The position numbers and the translations under genes are program-made. From contig JAFSOD010000001.1 in assembly GCA_017447165.1 (NCBI GenBank), forward strand, positions 155,008 to 219,007: a stretch of DNA of 64,000 nt. The letters are read 5' to 3'. The notes below the pieces were generated by a model that ran no database searches, had not been told where the DNA came from, and was given only the letters and a program-made list of their open reading frames with translations. The stretch comes from Bacilli bacterium (lineage in GTDB: Bacteria; Bacillota_I; Bacilli_A; RFN20; CAG-826). Each line of letters opens with the position of its first letter. Within the stretch, counting starts at the first letter, position 1. This document shows, one piece after another, positions 55,564-64,000 of the stretch.

Positions 55564-57189
55564 TCATTTATTTATAAAAATTCCGAACTTAACTGTGTAG
55601 TGTTGGGCTCTGACTTTTATCTGATGGGAACCAACTAGTATCTTTTTTAAATCTAAAAGATTTAGATTAGTTACATTTTCGTTTCCAATAATGAATGTTA
55701 GGTCTAATCTATTTTTAACAATCATCCTTTTAAATAGAATTCTGAATGATTCCTCGATGTTATCTTCGTTGATTTTATCTAATGAGTCGAAGATTTGTTT
55801 AATTACTATTTCAGCGTCATTTGAAGTTAAAAGTTCATTCTCTGTTCTCTGTTTTACTGTAAATAAATCATTTAACTCATTTTCTATCTCGTTTTTAAGG
55901 GCATTAAACGAATCTCCTATCTTGTTTTCGATTGCTTTATATTTGGCTCTTAAATTGTCTATTTTACCATTCAGAATATTTACCTTTTCCTGCAAAGCTT
56001 CTTTATTACCAACGTAGGTGTTTCTTAAGGCGTTCTTGAATTCAATCGGATTGGATTTAAGGATTCCTATTTGCTTAATTAGGATAGCCTTTAAATCATC
56101 AAGAAATACTGATTCGCTTTCTCTACATGTGAGCATTGCTCTGTTGGATCCACAAGCCAGGCATTTTTTAATGCCTTCTTTTGCATTGGATAACCGTTTT
56201 ATATAATAATTCTTCCCACAATAAGGACATAGACCAAAACCAGCATAGACAGATTTAGGCGGCTGTACCATGCCTTTTGATTTACCCATTTTGATTCTTC
56301 TTTCTTCTCTAATGGCCTCGGCCTTATCCCAAACTTCTCTAGAGATAATTGCTGGATGTCCATTTTTAACGTAATAAGCATCCTTTTCTCCTCGATTCAC
56401 AATTTGAGTTCTTGAGGACATGTGCTTTTGCATTGTTTTATGGAGCAAACAGTCACCGACATATTTTTCGTTACAAAGAATAGTGGTAACTGACTTATTT
56501 CCCCATTGTGTTTTTCCCATGCCTGTTTTATAGCCGCGTTTTTCCATTTCTTTAGCGATATAGGAAATCGATAGGCCCTCAACGTACATATCGAATATTT
56601 CTCTAACAACTTTAGCTTCTTGCTCGATAATTACTAGCTTATCGCCATCATAGGCATAGCCTAGCATCTCTTCTACAGGAATCCTATAACGTCCTTTTTT
56701 CATTCTCTTTTCAACAGACCAGAGAACATTTTCAGAAACGTTCTTAGCTTCTTGTTCAGCTAATTTTGCGTAAAGATTTAAAGCAATGGTGGAAGAGTTA
56801 TCTAGAGTTGAAATGTTCTCTTTTTCAAAATAGACCTCAACGCCATTTTTTCTTAATTCATTAATCGCGCTTATGACGTCGGTGATGTTTCTTCCGAATC
56901 TAGAAATTGATTTAACTAGAATGATGTCGATAAAACCATGAAGTGCTTTATTAACCATTTTTATAAAGTTTTCACGGTTAGCAATAGAAGTACCTGTGAT
57001 TCCTTCATCAGCATAGACTCCACAATATTCCCAATCATCTCTTTTTAATATTTCAGTAGTGTAAAATTGGATTTGTGTTTCTAAACTCATTTCTGCTAAA
57101 TCTTTATCAGAAGAAACTCTAGCGTAAGCACAGACATTTAGTTTCCTTCCATCTGCTGGAATTGGATGCTTTGTATTAAATGTTGTCAT
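55564..57189 (-). CDS. Large serine recombinase
   Basis: 541 residues. N-terminal resolvase domain: YARVSSDKD with the catalytic serine at S26, then ETQIQFY, the DEGITGTS segment and SRFGRNITDVI with the conserved arginines. A recombinase domain follows (GYAYDGDKLVIIEQEAKVVREIF, residues ~180-300), then a zinc ribbon (CPYCGKNYY ... CLACG) and a coiled-coil tail (~390-470). All catalytic parts are intact, so it may still be active. It starts 2 bp after the stop of the second, truncated recombinase gene. Confidence 0.93.
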   Translation of the reverse strand: MTTFNTKHPIPADGRKLNVCAYARVSSDKDLAEMSLETQIQFYTTEILKRDDWEYCGVYADEGITGTSIANRENFIKMVNKALHGFIDIILVKSISRFGRNITDVISAINELRKNGVEVYFEKENISTLDNSSTIALNLYAKLAEQEAKNVSENVLWSVEKRMKKGRYRIPVEEMLGYAYDGDKLVIIEQEAKVVREIFDMYVEGLSISYIAKEMEKRGYKTGMGKTQWGNKSVTTILCNEKYVGDCLLHKTMQKHMSSRTQIVNRGEKDAYYVKNGHPAIISREVWDKAEAIREERRIKMGKSKGMVQPPKSVYAGFGLCPYCGKNYYIKRLSNAKEGIKKCLACGSNRAMLTCRESESVFLDDLKAILIKQIGILKSNPIEFKNALRNTYVGNKEALQEKVNILNGKIDNLRAKYKAIENKIGDSFNALKNEIENELNDLFTVKQRTENELLTSNDAEIVIKQIFDSLDKINEDNIEESFRILFKRMIVKNRLDLTFIIGNENVTNLNLLDLKKILVGSHQIKVRAQHYTVKFGIFINK

Positions 57190-57191
57190 AG

Positions 57192-58340
57192 TTAATCCTC
57201 CACAATAACAGCGTCAAACCTAATATCGGTTTTGCCATCGAAAATCGATGATTCATAGATAGGTTTGGCCTTTGCTATTTTTTCTTTATATTCGGCAAAA
57301 GAATCAATCTTAATTTTTGGATTATAAAGAACGAATCTAAGGGATCCATCTTTTCTATGAACGGCTAGTGAACAAATTTGTCTAATCGCATAGATGTTTT
57401 CAGAATCATTATCATTTAAAAAATCCTTGATTTTACAGTAATTTCTCTGCAATTCATGGTTTTCTTCAGCCATTTTCTTTAATTCAGCAATCTTGGCTTT
57501 GATTATTTTCATTGCCTCTTTCAGCTTTGAAAATCTAGCATCGAATAAACCAATTTCTTCTTCCTTCATTTGATTCTTTAAAAGTGAATTAAGTTCATCT
57601 TGTTTTTGGATGTATTTCATTTCTAAATTCTTACATTCATCAACGAAATTTTCACATTTTAAATCGGTTAATAATGAATCAATAAAAGGTGTACATAAAT
57701 CATTGTTGTTATGTCTTAATGCTCTGATTATTTCTTTAGCGATTGTTTCCATAGTGGAAACGCTGATGACATTAGAAGAACATTCAACAAAGTTCTCATC
57801 GACTTTTGACCTATTTTTGCAGGTTAAGATGTATTCTTGATTAAATGCATATTGGATTCTTCTAAGTGTCCTTCCACACTCTTCACAGATAAGTAATCTA
57901 GCAAAAGGTGATTGTCGAGCTTTAATTGTGTCCTTGTATGTTTCTAGACTACCTTTTGAATCTAATACCATCTGAACATAATCAAAGATTCTAGGATCAA
58001 TTATTGGTTCATGGTGATTATCAACAACATATTGAGGTTCGATTCCTTTATTTTTAATTTGTTTATGGGATAAAACATCAATTGTTACCGTCTTTTGGAA
58101 GATGATGGTTCCTTTATATCGTTCATTTCTTAAAGTTCGATAAACCTTAGTAGGGCTCCATTTTCTCCCTGATTGGTAATTATCATCATCATATTTCTGT
58201 GCTTTTTTGGAGATTTCTAAATATGAAAACCCCTGTAAAAACCAAGTGAAGATATTTTCAACAAGTGGTGCTTCATTAGAAATGTACCAAGCACACTCAT
58301 TATCATTTTTATAGCCGATGGTTTTACCAACAGGTATCTT
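57192..58340 (-). pseudogene. Large serine recombinase lacking its N-terminal catalytic domain
   Basis: The frame is open from 58340 to the stop (382 codons), well upstream of the first ATG at 57971. It begins KIPVGKTIGYKND, i.e. exactly at the recombinase domain (LVENIFTWFLQGFSYLEI, WSPTKVYRTLRNERYKG), then a zinc ribbon (CEECGRTLRR ... CKNR) and a coiled coil. The whole resolvase domain with the catalytic serine is absent, and a TAA at 58341-58343 closes the frame upstream. So the 5' part was lost at the junction near 58335. An internal start at 57971 could give a 259-residue C-terminal protein, but no SD supports it. Confidence 0.88.
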
Positions 58341-58354
58341 TTAGCCAAGATATC
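58333..58354. repeat. Imperfect inverted repeat at the double-truncation junction
   Basis: GGTATCTT (58333-58340) and AAGATATC (58347-58354) form an 8-bp inverted repeat with one G-T type mismatch around TTAGCC. The recombinase remnant and the surface-protein remnant both break off here, in opposite directions. Confidence 0.6.
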
Positions 58355-61153
58355 ACATTTACCGGTGTATATAATGGCAATCAAAATAATATTGGTGGAA
58401 ATATTTATAAATATGAATATAAGTGGCAAAAATACAATAGCGAATCTTCATCATGGCAAGATATTAGCGGTGCTACAAAATTAACTTATAAACCTTCCAC
58501 ATCATCCCCTTCGTCATCCCAATATAGATTTTTGGTTCGCGCTGTTGCCAAACAAGAGCATTATTCAGAATGGAAAGCAAGCGAATCATATTTATTTGTG
58601 GTCGGTGATTATAATTCTCCATCTGTATCTCTTACAACGGCAGAAAGCATTGAAGAAGTAGTCGGTTATGATGTTAATGTGTCTGCTACAGTTACAAACG
58701 CAGGATATTTTGACAATATTGAGTATCAATGGTATTACCTAAATACTCAAGGTCTTTATTTAAGAGTTAAAGATGGCGAGCATGCATCATGGGGCTATAC
58801 TTTCGCTGGTGCCACAACTTCTACATTAACTATCAAACGTTCAACAGTTTCTAGTGATCCATTAGTAGTGCGTTTACAAGCAACCGGCATCAAAAATGGT
58901 TATAAACGAATCGGAAATAGCGTCGATTCATCTATTAATTTTGTCAATTTACCTGTTCCAACAATCACGATTCAACCTCAAAGTGCTAACTTGTCAATGA
59001 GTGGCGCATCACACGCGCTTTCGGTTACTGCGAAAACACTTCGTGGTACTTTGTCTTATCAATGGCAAAAATCTGAAGACGATTTAAACTGGGAAAACAT
59101 TAATGGCGAGACCCAATGGAATTATCATATAAGTCGATCAATTGCAACTGAAGGAACCTATTATAGATGTAAAGTATCTAACTCGGCTGGCGATGTATAT
59201 TCGAATTCTGCTTTAATTAAAATTAAAGATGGCACAGTTTTAAACGCTTCCCTTGTCAGTGGGTTATCCGCGCAATTTGTTGATGGTGACGCCGGATATG
59301 AAATCGATAACGAAAATAGAACATTAAAATGTCATTTAGGTGATTCTATTTTAATTGGATTCGAAGTTTCTGAAGGTAATGCTACTACATCTGAAAAGAG
59401 TATTGGTACTGACTGGAGAAACGAAACTGGTCTTACAAGTAATGGAATGGGCAAATATTACATTGATACCAGCGTGATTGGCACATTCGAATATTATGGA
59501 AGATTCTATGCTGAATATGACAACGTTGGTAATTTCCAATCTGTTTGTTATGATAGAACAAACACCGACAGTCTTAGATATATGGTTACAGTTTTAGGTA
59601 GAGAAGATGAAACCGAAATTGAACCAGTCAGCGTTAATTTAGGCGATACTGTTACAATTTATCCTGCAGATTATGCATCATTATTTAATAATGGTGTATC
59701 AACATCTTCCCATGCTTATATGTATGGAAACAACTGGGCATCTAGTGTTTATAATTTTGCTAAGGGATATCGCTTATTCTTAGGAGTTCCAAACGAACAA
59801 GAAGAAATAGAATACATCTGTGTTGCTAAAGCTGGCTTCTACGGACAAGCAGATCCTATTAGTTATCATTATAACAACGAACCATTAGAATTTAGCACGA
59901 CAGAATCTGCTCTTTTAGAATTAGGCATTACCACTCAATTAAGTGGCGCATATGACGCTTATATAGTTTTAGATTATTTAACAATAGTTAATGAAAATGA
60001 TGGGGGTCAGTTTATTACAAAGACCAATTCTTATGAAGGGCATCATTTTTCAATCACATTTAATGCTCCGTGTACCCATGAACACACAACAACAACTTAT
60101 ACATTTGATTATTCGAATCCAGCCGAACCAGAAATTTTCTGGAACGAAACCTGTGACGAATGTGGCGAAGTAATTAATAATGGATTCATCCGTATTTATG
60201 AAGAGGGCGCCAATGGATTACCAATCATTGAACAAGCGGCTACTTGTTCTGAAGATGGTATGAAACCACACAAGCATTTCACTGAAGGCGGATATGATAT
60301 TTATTATGTCCAAGATGGAAGTGGTAACTGGGTTGTTTGTGATGATCCAACTACATTAATCATTAAAGCAAAACATACTTACACATTTGTCCCTGAAGTT
60401 CCTGCTACAAAGACCACTGATGGTTGTAGAGCCCATTATGTTTGCAACGAGTGCGGTGGATTGTTTATTCTTGAAGACGATGTCTATTATGAAGTCGCCG
60501 AAGAACAATTAATTATTAAAGCAGAGGGCTATATCGTAACTTTTGATGCAAATGGCGGAAGCGGCGAAATGGAAACTGTTTATGGCATCTTTGGTGATTA
60601 TACTTTGCCAACATGCGATTTCAATGCTCCAGACGGAAAGATGTTTGACGCTTGGGAAGTAAATGGTCAAAGAAAACTCCCTAATGAAACAATCTCTATT
60701 GAATCAAATATGTCGATTAAGGCATTATGGAAGGATATTCCTGCCGAAACATTCACAGTAAGCTTCGATGCTAATGGTGGAACAGGCACAATGAATCCAG
60801 TTGACAACATTGCTGGTGAATACGCATTGCCACAATGTACATTTACTGCTCCGGAAGGCAAAGAATTTGCTGGTTGGAAAGTAAATGGTCAAGGTGACTT
60901 ACTACAAGCTGGTGATAAGATTAATGTTACCGCTAATGTAGAATTGGTTGCTCAATGGAAAGATGCTCAAGGTGGTGGAGACACTCCTGTCACTCCTGAT
61001 ACTCCAAATAAAGGTGGCTTACCAGCTGGCGCAGTGGTGGGTATCGTTATCGGTTCCGCTTTAGTCGTAGGTGTTGGAGGATTCGCTCTAGTTTGGTTTG
61101 TTATCAAAAAGAAAACATGGACAGATTTCTTAGCCTTATTCAAAAAGAAATAA
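58343..61153 (+). pseudogene. 5'-truncated surface protein with Ig-like and InlB-type repeats
   Basis: The coding frame clearly continues upstream of the first ATG (58532): DITFTGVYNGNQNN and WQDISGATKLTYKPS are Ig-like domain sequence. About 936 codons remain. Visible: several Ig-like modules (WQKSEDDLNWENI, YYRCKVSNSAGDVYSNSA), a His/Cys-rich part (HEHTTTTYTF, CDECGEV, HYVCNECGG), two InlB B-type repeats (VTFDANGGSGEM, VSFDANGGTGTM; ~residues 667 and 740 from 58532), then GGLPAGAVVGIVIG and one membrane segment with a KKK tail. Signal peptide and upstream domains are missing. Without them it cannot be exported normally, unless a rearranged copy restores the 5' end. Confidence 0.85.
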
Positions 61154-61172
61154 TAAGTAAATAATTATGGAT

Positions 61173-61203
61173 ACGCTCATGTAGAAATATGTGAGCGTTT
61201 TCT
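61173..61203 (+). terminator. Terminator of the surface-protein gene
   Basis: ACGCTCA and TGAGCGT arms, 12-base loop that can extend the stem, then TTTTCTTT, 20 bp after the stop. Confidence 0.8.
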
Positions 61204-61229
61204 TTATAGTGAACACTGCATATAAGATA

Positions 61230-61288
61230 AGTTATTTAAAGTGTAAGATATACGTATCTCATTAAACACATATCAAAACTCATAAAAC
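61230..61288 (+). repeat. Non-coding direct repeat, copy 1
   Basis: About 59 bp beginning AGTTATTTAAAGTGTAAG and containing ATCTCAT and TATCAAAACTCAT. A second copy is at 63528-63587. Both lie shortly after a gene and upstream of a new transcription unit. Confidence 0.7.
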
Positions 61289-61301
61289 CTAAATATTTAA
61301 T

Positions 61302-61330
61302 ACAGTATCGATTGAATCGGTACTGTTTTT
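61302..61330 (+). terminator. Terminator-like hairpin before the fluoride riboswitch
   Basis: ACAGTATCGAT and ATCGGTACTGT arms (11 bp, one G-U) with loop TGA, then TTTTT. A closely related hairpin follows the antiporter gene at 62691-62714. Confidence 0.75.
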
Positions 61331-61342
61331 ATTTATTTGTGA

Positions 61343-61447
61343 TATAATCCCCATTGGGAATGATGTCTCCCTTCTAGAAATAGAAAACCGCAAGAATAAG
61401 CTGATGACGTCTATGACTTATTTTGTCGTAGAAATCAGCTTTTTAAT
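61343..61447 (+). promoter_or_regulatory. Fluoride (crcB-type) riboswitch with promoter and terminator
   Basis: An extended -10 (TGATATAAT, 61340-61348) starts the leader. The aptamer reads GGGAATGATGTCTCCC (61356-61371), then AACCGC, then GCTGATGACGTCTATGAC; this is the crcB-motif pattern (GG-AUG-UC-CC, AACCGC, GCUGAUGAC..CUA). Its 3' part AAGCTGAT (61398-61405) can instead pair with ATCAGCTT (61434-61441), followed by Ts: a terminator that competes with the aptamer. That predicts an ON switch in fluoride. The controlled gene is a cation:proton antiporter, one of the classes known to be linked to this riboswitch. Confidence 0.85.
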
Positions 61448-61469
61448 TTCTATGATGGAAAGGAGAATT

Positions 61470-62681
61470 ATGAATATATTCTTATCTTTATTTATCATTT
61501 TTGGTGGTGGAATACTTGGTGGTTTTGTTTTTGAAAAGATTAAACTCCCTAAACTGGTTTGGTATATCATCCTTGGGATATTAATCGGACCATCATTATT
61601 AAATATCGTAGATGATACACTTTTATCTATTTCTTCTTACTTAAGACAAGTGGCGTTAGTAATTATTCTCACTAGATCAGGTTTATCTCTAGACATTAAT
61701 AATCTCAAAAAGATTGGAAGACCCGCTATATTAATGTGTTTTGTGCCGGCGTGTTTTGAAATAGTGGGCATCACCATATTTGCCCCTCTATTCTTAGGAA
61801 TATCCCATTTAGAAGCTATACTTCTTGGTTCTGTTCTTGCTGCGGTTTCTCCAGCGGTTGTCGTTCCAAGAATGATTAAACTTATGGAAGAAGGATATGG
61901 CAAAGAGCATAGTGTTCCTGAACTAGTCATGGCGGGAGCGTCTTGTGACGATATCTTTGTTATTGTTCTTTTCTATTCATTCAAGAATCTAGTAGCTACC
62001 TCGACATTTGATGCTTGGGGCATATCACAAATTCCAATATCAATAATAACCGGCATTGCATTAGGCATCAGTGTTGGATTCTTGATGGTTTTAATCATTC
62101 GCTATCTGAAACTTAATAAAATTATCAATGTTATTCTTATGCTTGGTATATCGTTTGGCATGTTGGCATTAGAAAGCGTCTTAAAACCATATTTTAGTGT
62201 CTCATCTTTACTTGCGATTTTCGTTATGGCTTTAGTAGTTAATATATTCAAAAAAGAAGAAGCTAAAGAAATCCAAAAATCTTATAACGGATTATGGCAG
62301 GGCTTTGAAATATTGCTTTTCGCTTTAGTTGGTATAGCCACAGATGTTCATTACGCTTTTTCTAGAGAAGGTGCGATTATAGTGGGATTAATCTTCATTG
62401 CTTTAGTCTTTAGAAGTTTAGGAGTTTTTGTCTGTGTCATTGCCACGAAGTTCTCCTGGAAAGAAAAGGCTTTTATCATTATTTCCTACTTACCTAAAGC
62501 AACTGTTCAGGCTTCAATTGGTGCGATTGCCCTTTCTGAAGGATTAGCGTGTGGCACATTAGTGTTGACTGCAGCAGTGGTGTCAATTTTAATAACTGCT
62601 CCACTAGGAGCCATACTTATGGATTCTCTTTATAAGAAATTGTTAAATAAAGATGGCCTAATTTCAGAAGGCATTTCTTAA
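61470..62681 (+). CDS. Cation:proton antiporter, fluoride-riboswitch controlled
   Basis: Integral membrane antiporter of the CPA superfamily. SD AAAGGAG sets ATG 61470, giving 403 residues and about 12 membrane segments. Typical parts: FIIFGGGILGGFVFEKIKLPKLVWYIILG (first two segments; written across residues 7-35), the SPAVVVPRM segment, ASCDDIFVIVLFY with the conserved acidic pair, and PKATVQASIGAIAL near the end. The riboswitch in its leader implies a role in fluoride resistance, perhaps pH or ion balance during fluoride export. No crcB/fluc gene is in the window. Confidence 0.9.
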   Translation: MNIFLSLFIIFGGGILGGFVFEKIKLPKLVWYIILGILIGPSLLNIVDDTLLSISSYLRQVALVIILTRSGLSLDINNLKKIGRPAILMCFVPACFEIVGITIFAPLFLGISHLEAILLGSVLAAVSPAVVVPRMIKLMEEGYGKEHSVPELVMAGASCDDIFVIVLFYSFKNLVATSTFDAWGISQIPISIITGIALGISVGFLMVLIIRYLKLNKIINVILMLGISFGMLALESVLKPYFSVSSLLAIFVMALVVNIFKKEEAKEIQKSYNGLWQGFEILLFALVGIATDVHYAFSREGAIIVGLIFIALVFRSLGVFVCVIATKFSWKEKAFIIISYLPKATVQASIGAIALSEGLACGTLVLTAAVVSILITAPLGAILMDSLYKKLLNKDGLISEGIS

Positions 62682-62690
62682 AGATAACTT

Positions 62691-62714
62691 CAGTACTGAT
62701 ATTTATCGGTACTG
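62691..62714. repeat. Hairpin related to the one at 61302
   Basis: CAGTACTGATA and TATCGGTACTG pair with a two-base centre. It lies 10 bp after the antiporter stop and has no strong T-run. Confidence 0.6.
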
Positions 62715-62735
62715 TATTATATTCACTAAAGTAAC

Positions 62736-62765
62736 AACCTATCATTTTGAAATGGTAGGTTTTAT
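62736..62765 (+). terminator. Terminator of the antiporter gene
   Basis: AACCTATCATT and AATGGTAGGTT arms (one G-U), 4-base loop, followed by TTTATTAT. Confidence 0.75.
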
Positions 62766-62784
62766 TATAAAATTATTGATAGTT

Positions 62785-63492
62785 ATGTGGTGGATTGTAT
62801 TAGTCGTTGTTGCTGTAATAATTCTCATTATCATAATTGCAGCTGTTGTTTCTTCAACAAGAAATAATCGAGGCGATTATGGAGATGGTGGAGGCACTCA
62901 AGTTGGAGGCGGTGAACGCATTCCATTCTTTACTCCTGCAAACGACAGAGCAGGGATGTGGGGAGAGAAATTAGTAAACTATCATTTAAGACCTCTTTTA
63001 AGAGAAGATGAGTATTTACTAGCAAATCTTCTTTTGCCTCTTAGAAATGGCTGTAAAACAGAAATAGACTGCATTTTAATATCACGCAAAGGAATCTTCT
63101 GCATTGAAACCAAAAACTGGGTTGGCCACATCAGTGGAAACGATGAAGATGAATATTGGCATCAAGAGTACGATTACCCATACATGAGAGATAAAGATCA
63201 CAAGAATCCAGTTAAACAAAACGAAGGTCACTGTGCTGTTTTAGAAAGAAGACTCCATAACAATTATCAAGTCGATAACATAGTTATATTTGCAGACTTA
63301 GAAGATGGATGGGGAATTGAGTCTGACTATGCTTTTACAATTAGAAGCTTCAAAGATTATTATCGCGAGCTCAATGATGATGAATTAAGTCCATCTCAAA
63401 TTAAAGCTGTTTATCAAATGCTCCTTCCTTTGGTGGCTACACCGGAAGAAATGGCAAGGCATAGAGAAGAAGTTAGAAGTAGATTTAATTAA
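62785..63492 (+). CDS. Membrane-anchored NERD-domain protein
   Basis: From ATG 62785, 235 residues; an ATG at 62752 lies within the terminator and is less likely. Residues 2-23 are a strongly hydrophobic anchor (IVLVVVAVIILIIIIAAVV), then a Gly-rich linker. Residues ~60-190 are a NERD (nuclease-related) domain: AGMWGEKLVNYHL, CKTEIDCILISRKGIFCIETKNW and KNPVKQNEGH. The E-ID-E-K pattern is the PD-(D/E)xK-like nuclease core, so the site looks intact. Role unknown. No good SD is visible. Confidence 0.82.
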   Translation: MWWIVLVVVAVIILIIIIAAVVSSTRNNRGDYGDGGGTQVGGGERIPFFTPANDRAGMWGEKLVNYHLRPLLREDEYLLANLLLPLRNGCKTEIDCILISRKGIFCIETKNWVGHISGNDEDEYWHQEYDYPYMRDKDHKNPVKQNEGHCAVLERRLHNNYQVDNIVIFADLEDGWGIESDYAFTIRSFKDYYRELNDDELSPSQIKAVYQMLLPLVATPEEMARHREEVRSRFN

Positions 63493-63527
63493 AAAAATTC
63501 ATCAATTTCTACGCTTAATATAATCCT

Positions 63528-63587
63528 AGTTATCTAAAGTGTAAGTAATATAAATCTCATAAACAACCTATCAAAACTCATTAAAAC
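63528..63587 (+). repeat. Non-coding direct repeat, copy 2
   Basis: Begins AGTTATCTAAAGTGTAAG and shares ATCTCAT and TATCAAAACTCAT with copy 1, with a few single-base gaps. An extra AAAACTCAT unit follows. Confidence 0.7.
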
Positions 63588-63708
63588 TCATAAACAAATT
63601 ACTATGTAAAAGTTTAGAATCCATCGAAAAAATTAGGTTTACAGAATCAATTTTATTTGGTAGATTTTGAGTAAGATGGAATAACTGGCTCCAAAGCCTA
63701 GGATTAAG

Positions 63709-63731
63709 GACGACAAGACGTCGTCTTTTTT
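63709..63731 (+). terminator. Hairpin terminator or attenuator in the leader of the last gene
   Basis: GACGAC-AAGAC-GTCGTC followed by TTTTTT, 90 bp before the start of the small ORF; it is either the end of an upstream transcript or an attenuator. Confidence 0.65.
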
Positions 63732-63820
63732 CTTGCGGAAATCCGTAGTTATTTGTGAAGCAATCACCCGGAAGGGATATTTGTTACCACAAAAATTACA
63801 GGTTAGGAGGTGTAACAGTT

Positions 63821-63991
63821 ATGACTGCTGAAGAAAGAATAAAGAAATGGAAGGCGGAAGGTGAATACGCAAAGGCACTGATTTTTATAGAAAGCCGCTA
63901 TTTGTTCTGGAGACCAAGTTTCCTTGATTCTTTGTTCAATGATTTGTATAACTTCCAGAGGAAATTGAACGATATTATGGGCCTTCGATAA
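63821..63991 (+). CDS. Small hypothetical protein
   Basis: 56 residues, charged and helical (MTAEERIKKWKAEGEYAKAL), with an aromatic-rich centre (RYLFWRPSFLDSLF). SD AGGAGG 10 bases before the ATG makes translation likely. No family recognised. The next gene lies outside the window. Confidence 0.6.
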   Translation: MTAEERIKKWKAEGEYAKALIFIESRYLFWRPSFLDSLFNDLYNFQRKLNDIMGLR

Positions 63992-64000
63992 TCGCTTTTT

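Larger units (their letters stand above)
55494..58340 (-). mobile_element. Remnant of a serine-recombinase integrative element next to tRNA-Arg
   Basis: Two tandem large serine recombinase genes on the minus strand, the arrangement used by many Firmicutes integrative and conjugative elements. One is complete, the second is cut. No conjugation, relaxase, cargo or phage genes accompany them and no clear att repeat of the tRNA end was found. An AAGGGTAGT direct repeat (55515-55523 and 55555-55563, 40 bp apart) lies just after the recombinase stop. Confidence 0.65.
63493..63820. other. Intergenic region with repeat and hairpins
   Basis: 328 bp without a gene. It holds repeat copy 2, a short GGCT-CCAA-AGCC hairpin (63687-63698), a terminator hairpin GACGAC/GTCGTC (63709-63725) with six Ts (63726-63731), and an unassigned ~90-bp leader before the last gene. 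The leader could be a regulated 5' UTR but matches no riboswitch I recognise. Confidence 0.5.

Noticed and set aside
57192..57971. Independent 259-residue gene starting at 57971
   Set aside because: Coding sequence continues in the same frame for another 369 bases upstream and the ATG has no SD, so it is the tail of a longer recombinase.
58532..61153. Complete surface protein starting at 58532
   Set aside because: Ig-like coding sequence continues in frame upstream of this ATG, there is no signal peptide and no SD, so the ATG is internal.
63660..63820. A named riboswitch in the leader of the last gene
   Set aside because: Hairpins and a terminator are present, but I could not match the sequence to fluoride, purine, TPP, SAM, glycine, preQ1 or c-di-GMP aptamers.

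Overview
The window reads as one compact, AT-rich bacterial chromosome segment of the Bacilli / Mollicutes-like branch of Firmicutes. Gene families and gene order match Bacillus-type neighbourhoods: pepV-trmB, ezrA-nifS-thiI, infC-rpmI-rplT, dnaB-dnaI next to polA-mutM-coaE, rRNA methylase-pheS-pheT, and mraZ-rsmH-ftsA-ftsZ. Genes are tightly packed, with several same-strand and tail-to-tail overlaps, and TGA is read as stop. The division cluster carries no murein-synthesis genes, as in Mollicutes and relatives, so a reduced or wall-poor gut-type lineage is plausible. This is inference from gene content; no 16S rRNA is present.

Layout. 1-8.1 kb: end of glycogen synthase, leuS, coaX, pepV, trmB, a small conserved gene, nicotinate phosphoribosyltransferase, a small membrane protein. 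8.1-20.1 kb: tyrS and rpsD on the minus strand with a candidate S4 leader; ezrA-nifS-thiI on plus; then rplT-rpmI-infC (with an L20-type attenuator leader), an inserted pair (SDR oxidoreductase plus unknown membrane-anchored protein), thrS and pfkA on minus. 20.1-31.9 kb: a DnaA-box-rich palindromic region in front of dnaB-dnaI, then on minus a MutM-CoaE fusion, polA, dnaE, nrnA and ackA. 31.9-39.1 kb: phosphatase, dUTPase-like, DUF523, zinc peptidase, RNA methyltransferase, pheST, YceD/DUF177. 39.2-43.2 kb: reduced division cluster behind three 10-bp MraZ boxes. 43.3-55.3 kb: secreted lipoprotein nuclease, ileS-lspA-rluD, rnhC, mutS2-uvrC, tRNA-Arg(TCT).

55.4-64 kb is the accessory part: one complete serine recombinase, a second lacking its catalytic domain, and a wall/membrane-type surface protein lacking its N-terminus. 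The last two are cut at the same point, at an imperfect inverted repeat. Then come a fluoride riboswitch controlling a cation:proton antiporter, a membrane-anchored NERD-domain protein, a duplicated ~60-bp non-coding repeat, and a small ORF of unknown function.

The most interesting items are the MutM-CoaE fusion, the double-truncation junction at ~58.34 kb, the unknown membrane protein/SDR pair inserted between thrS and infC, the DnaA-box palindrome ahead of dnaB-dnaI, repeated leaderless-type starts, and a DnaE whose PHP domain has lost its metal ligands.
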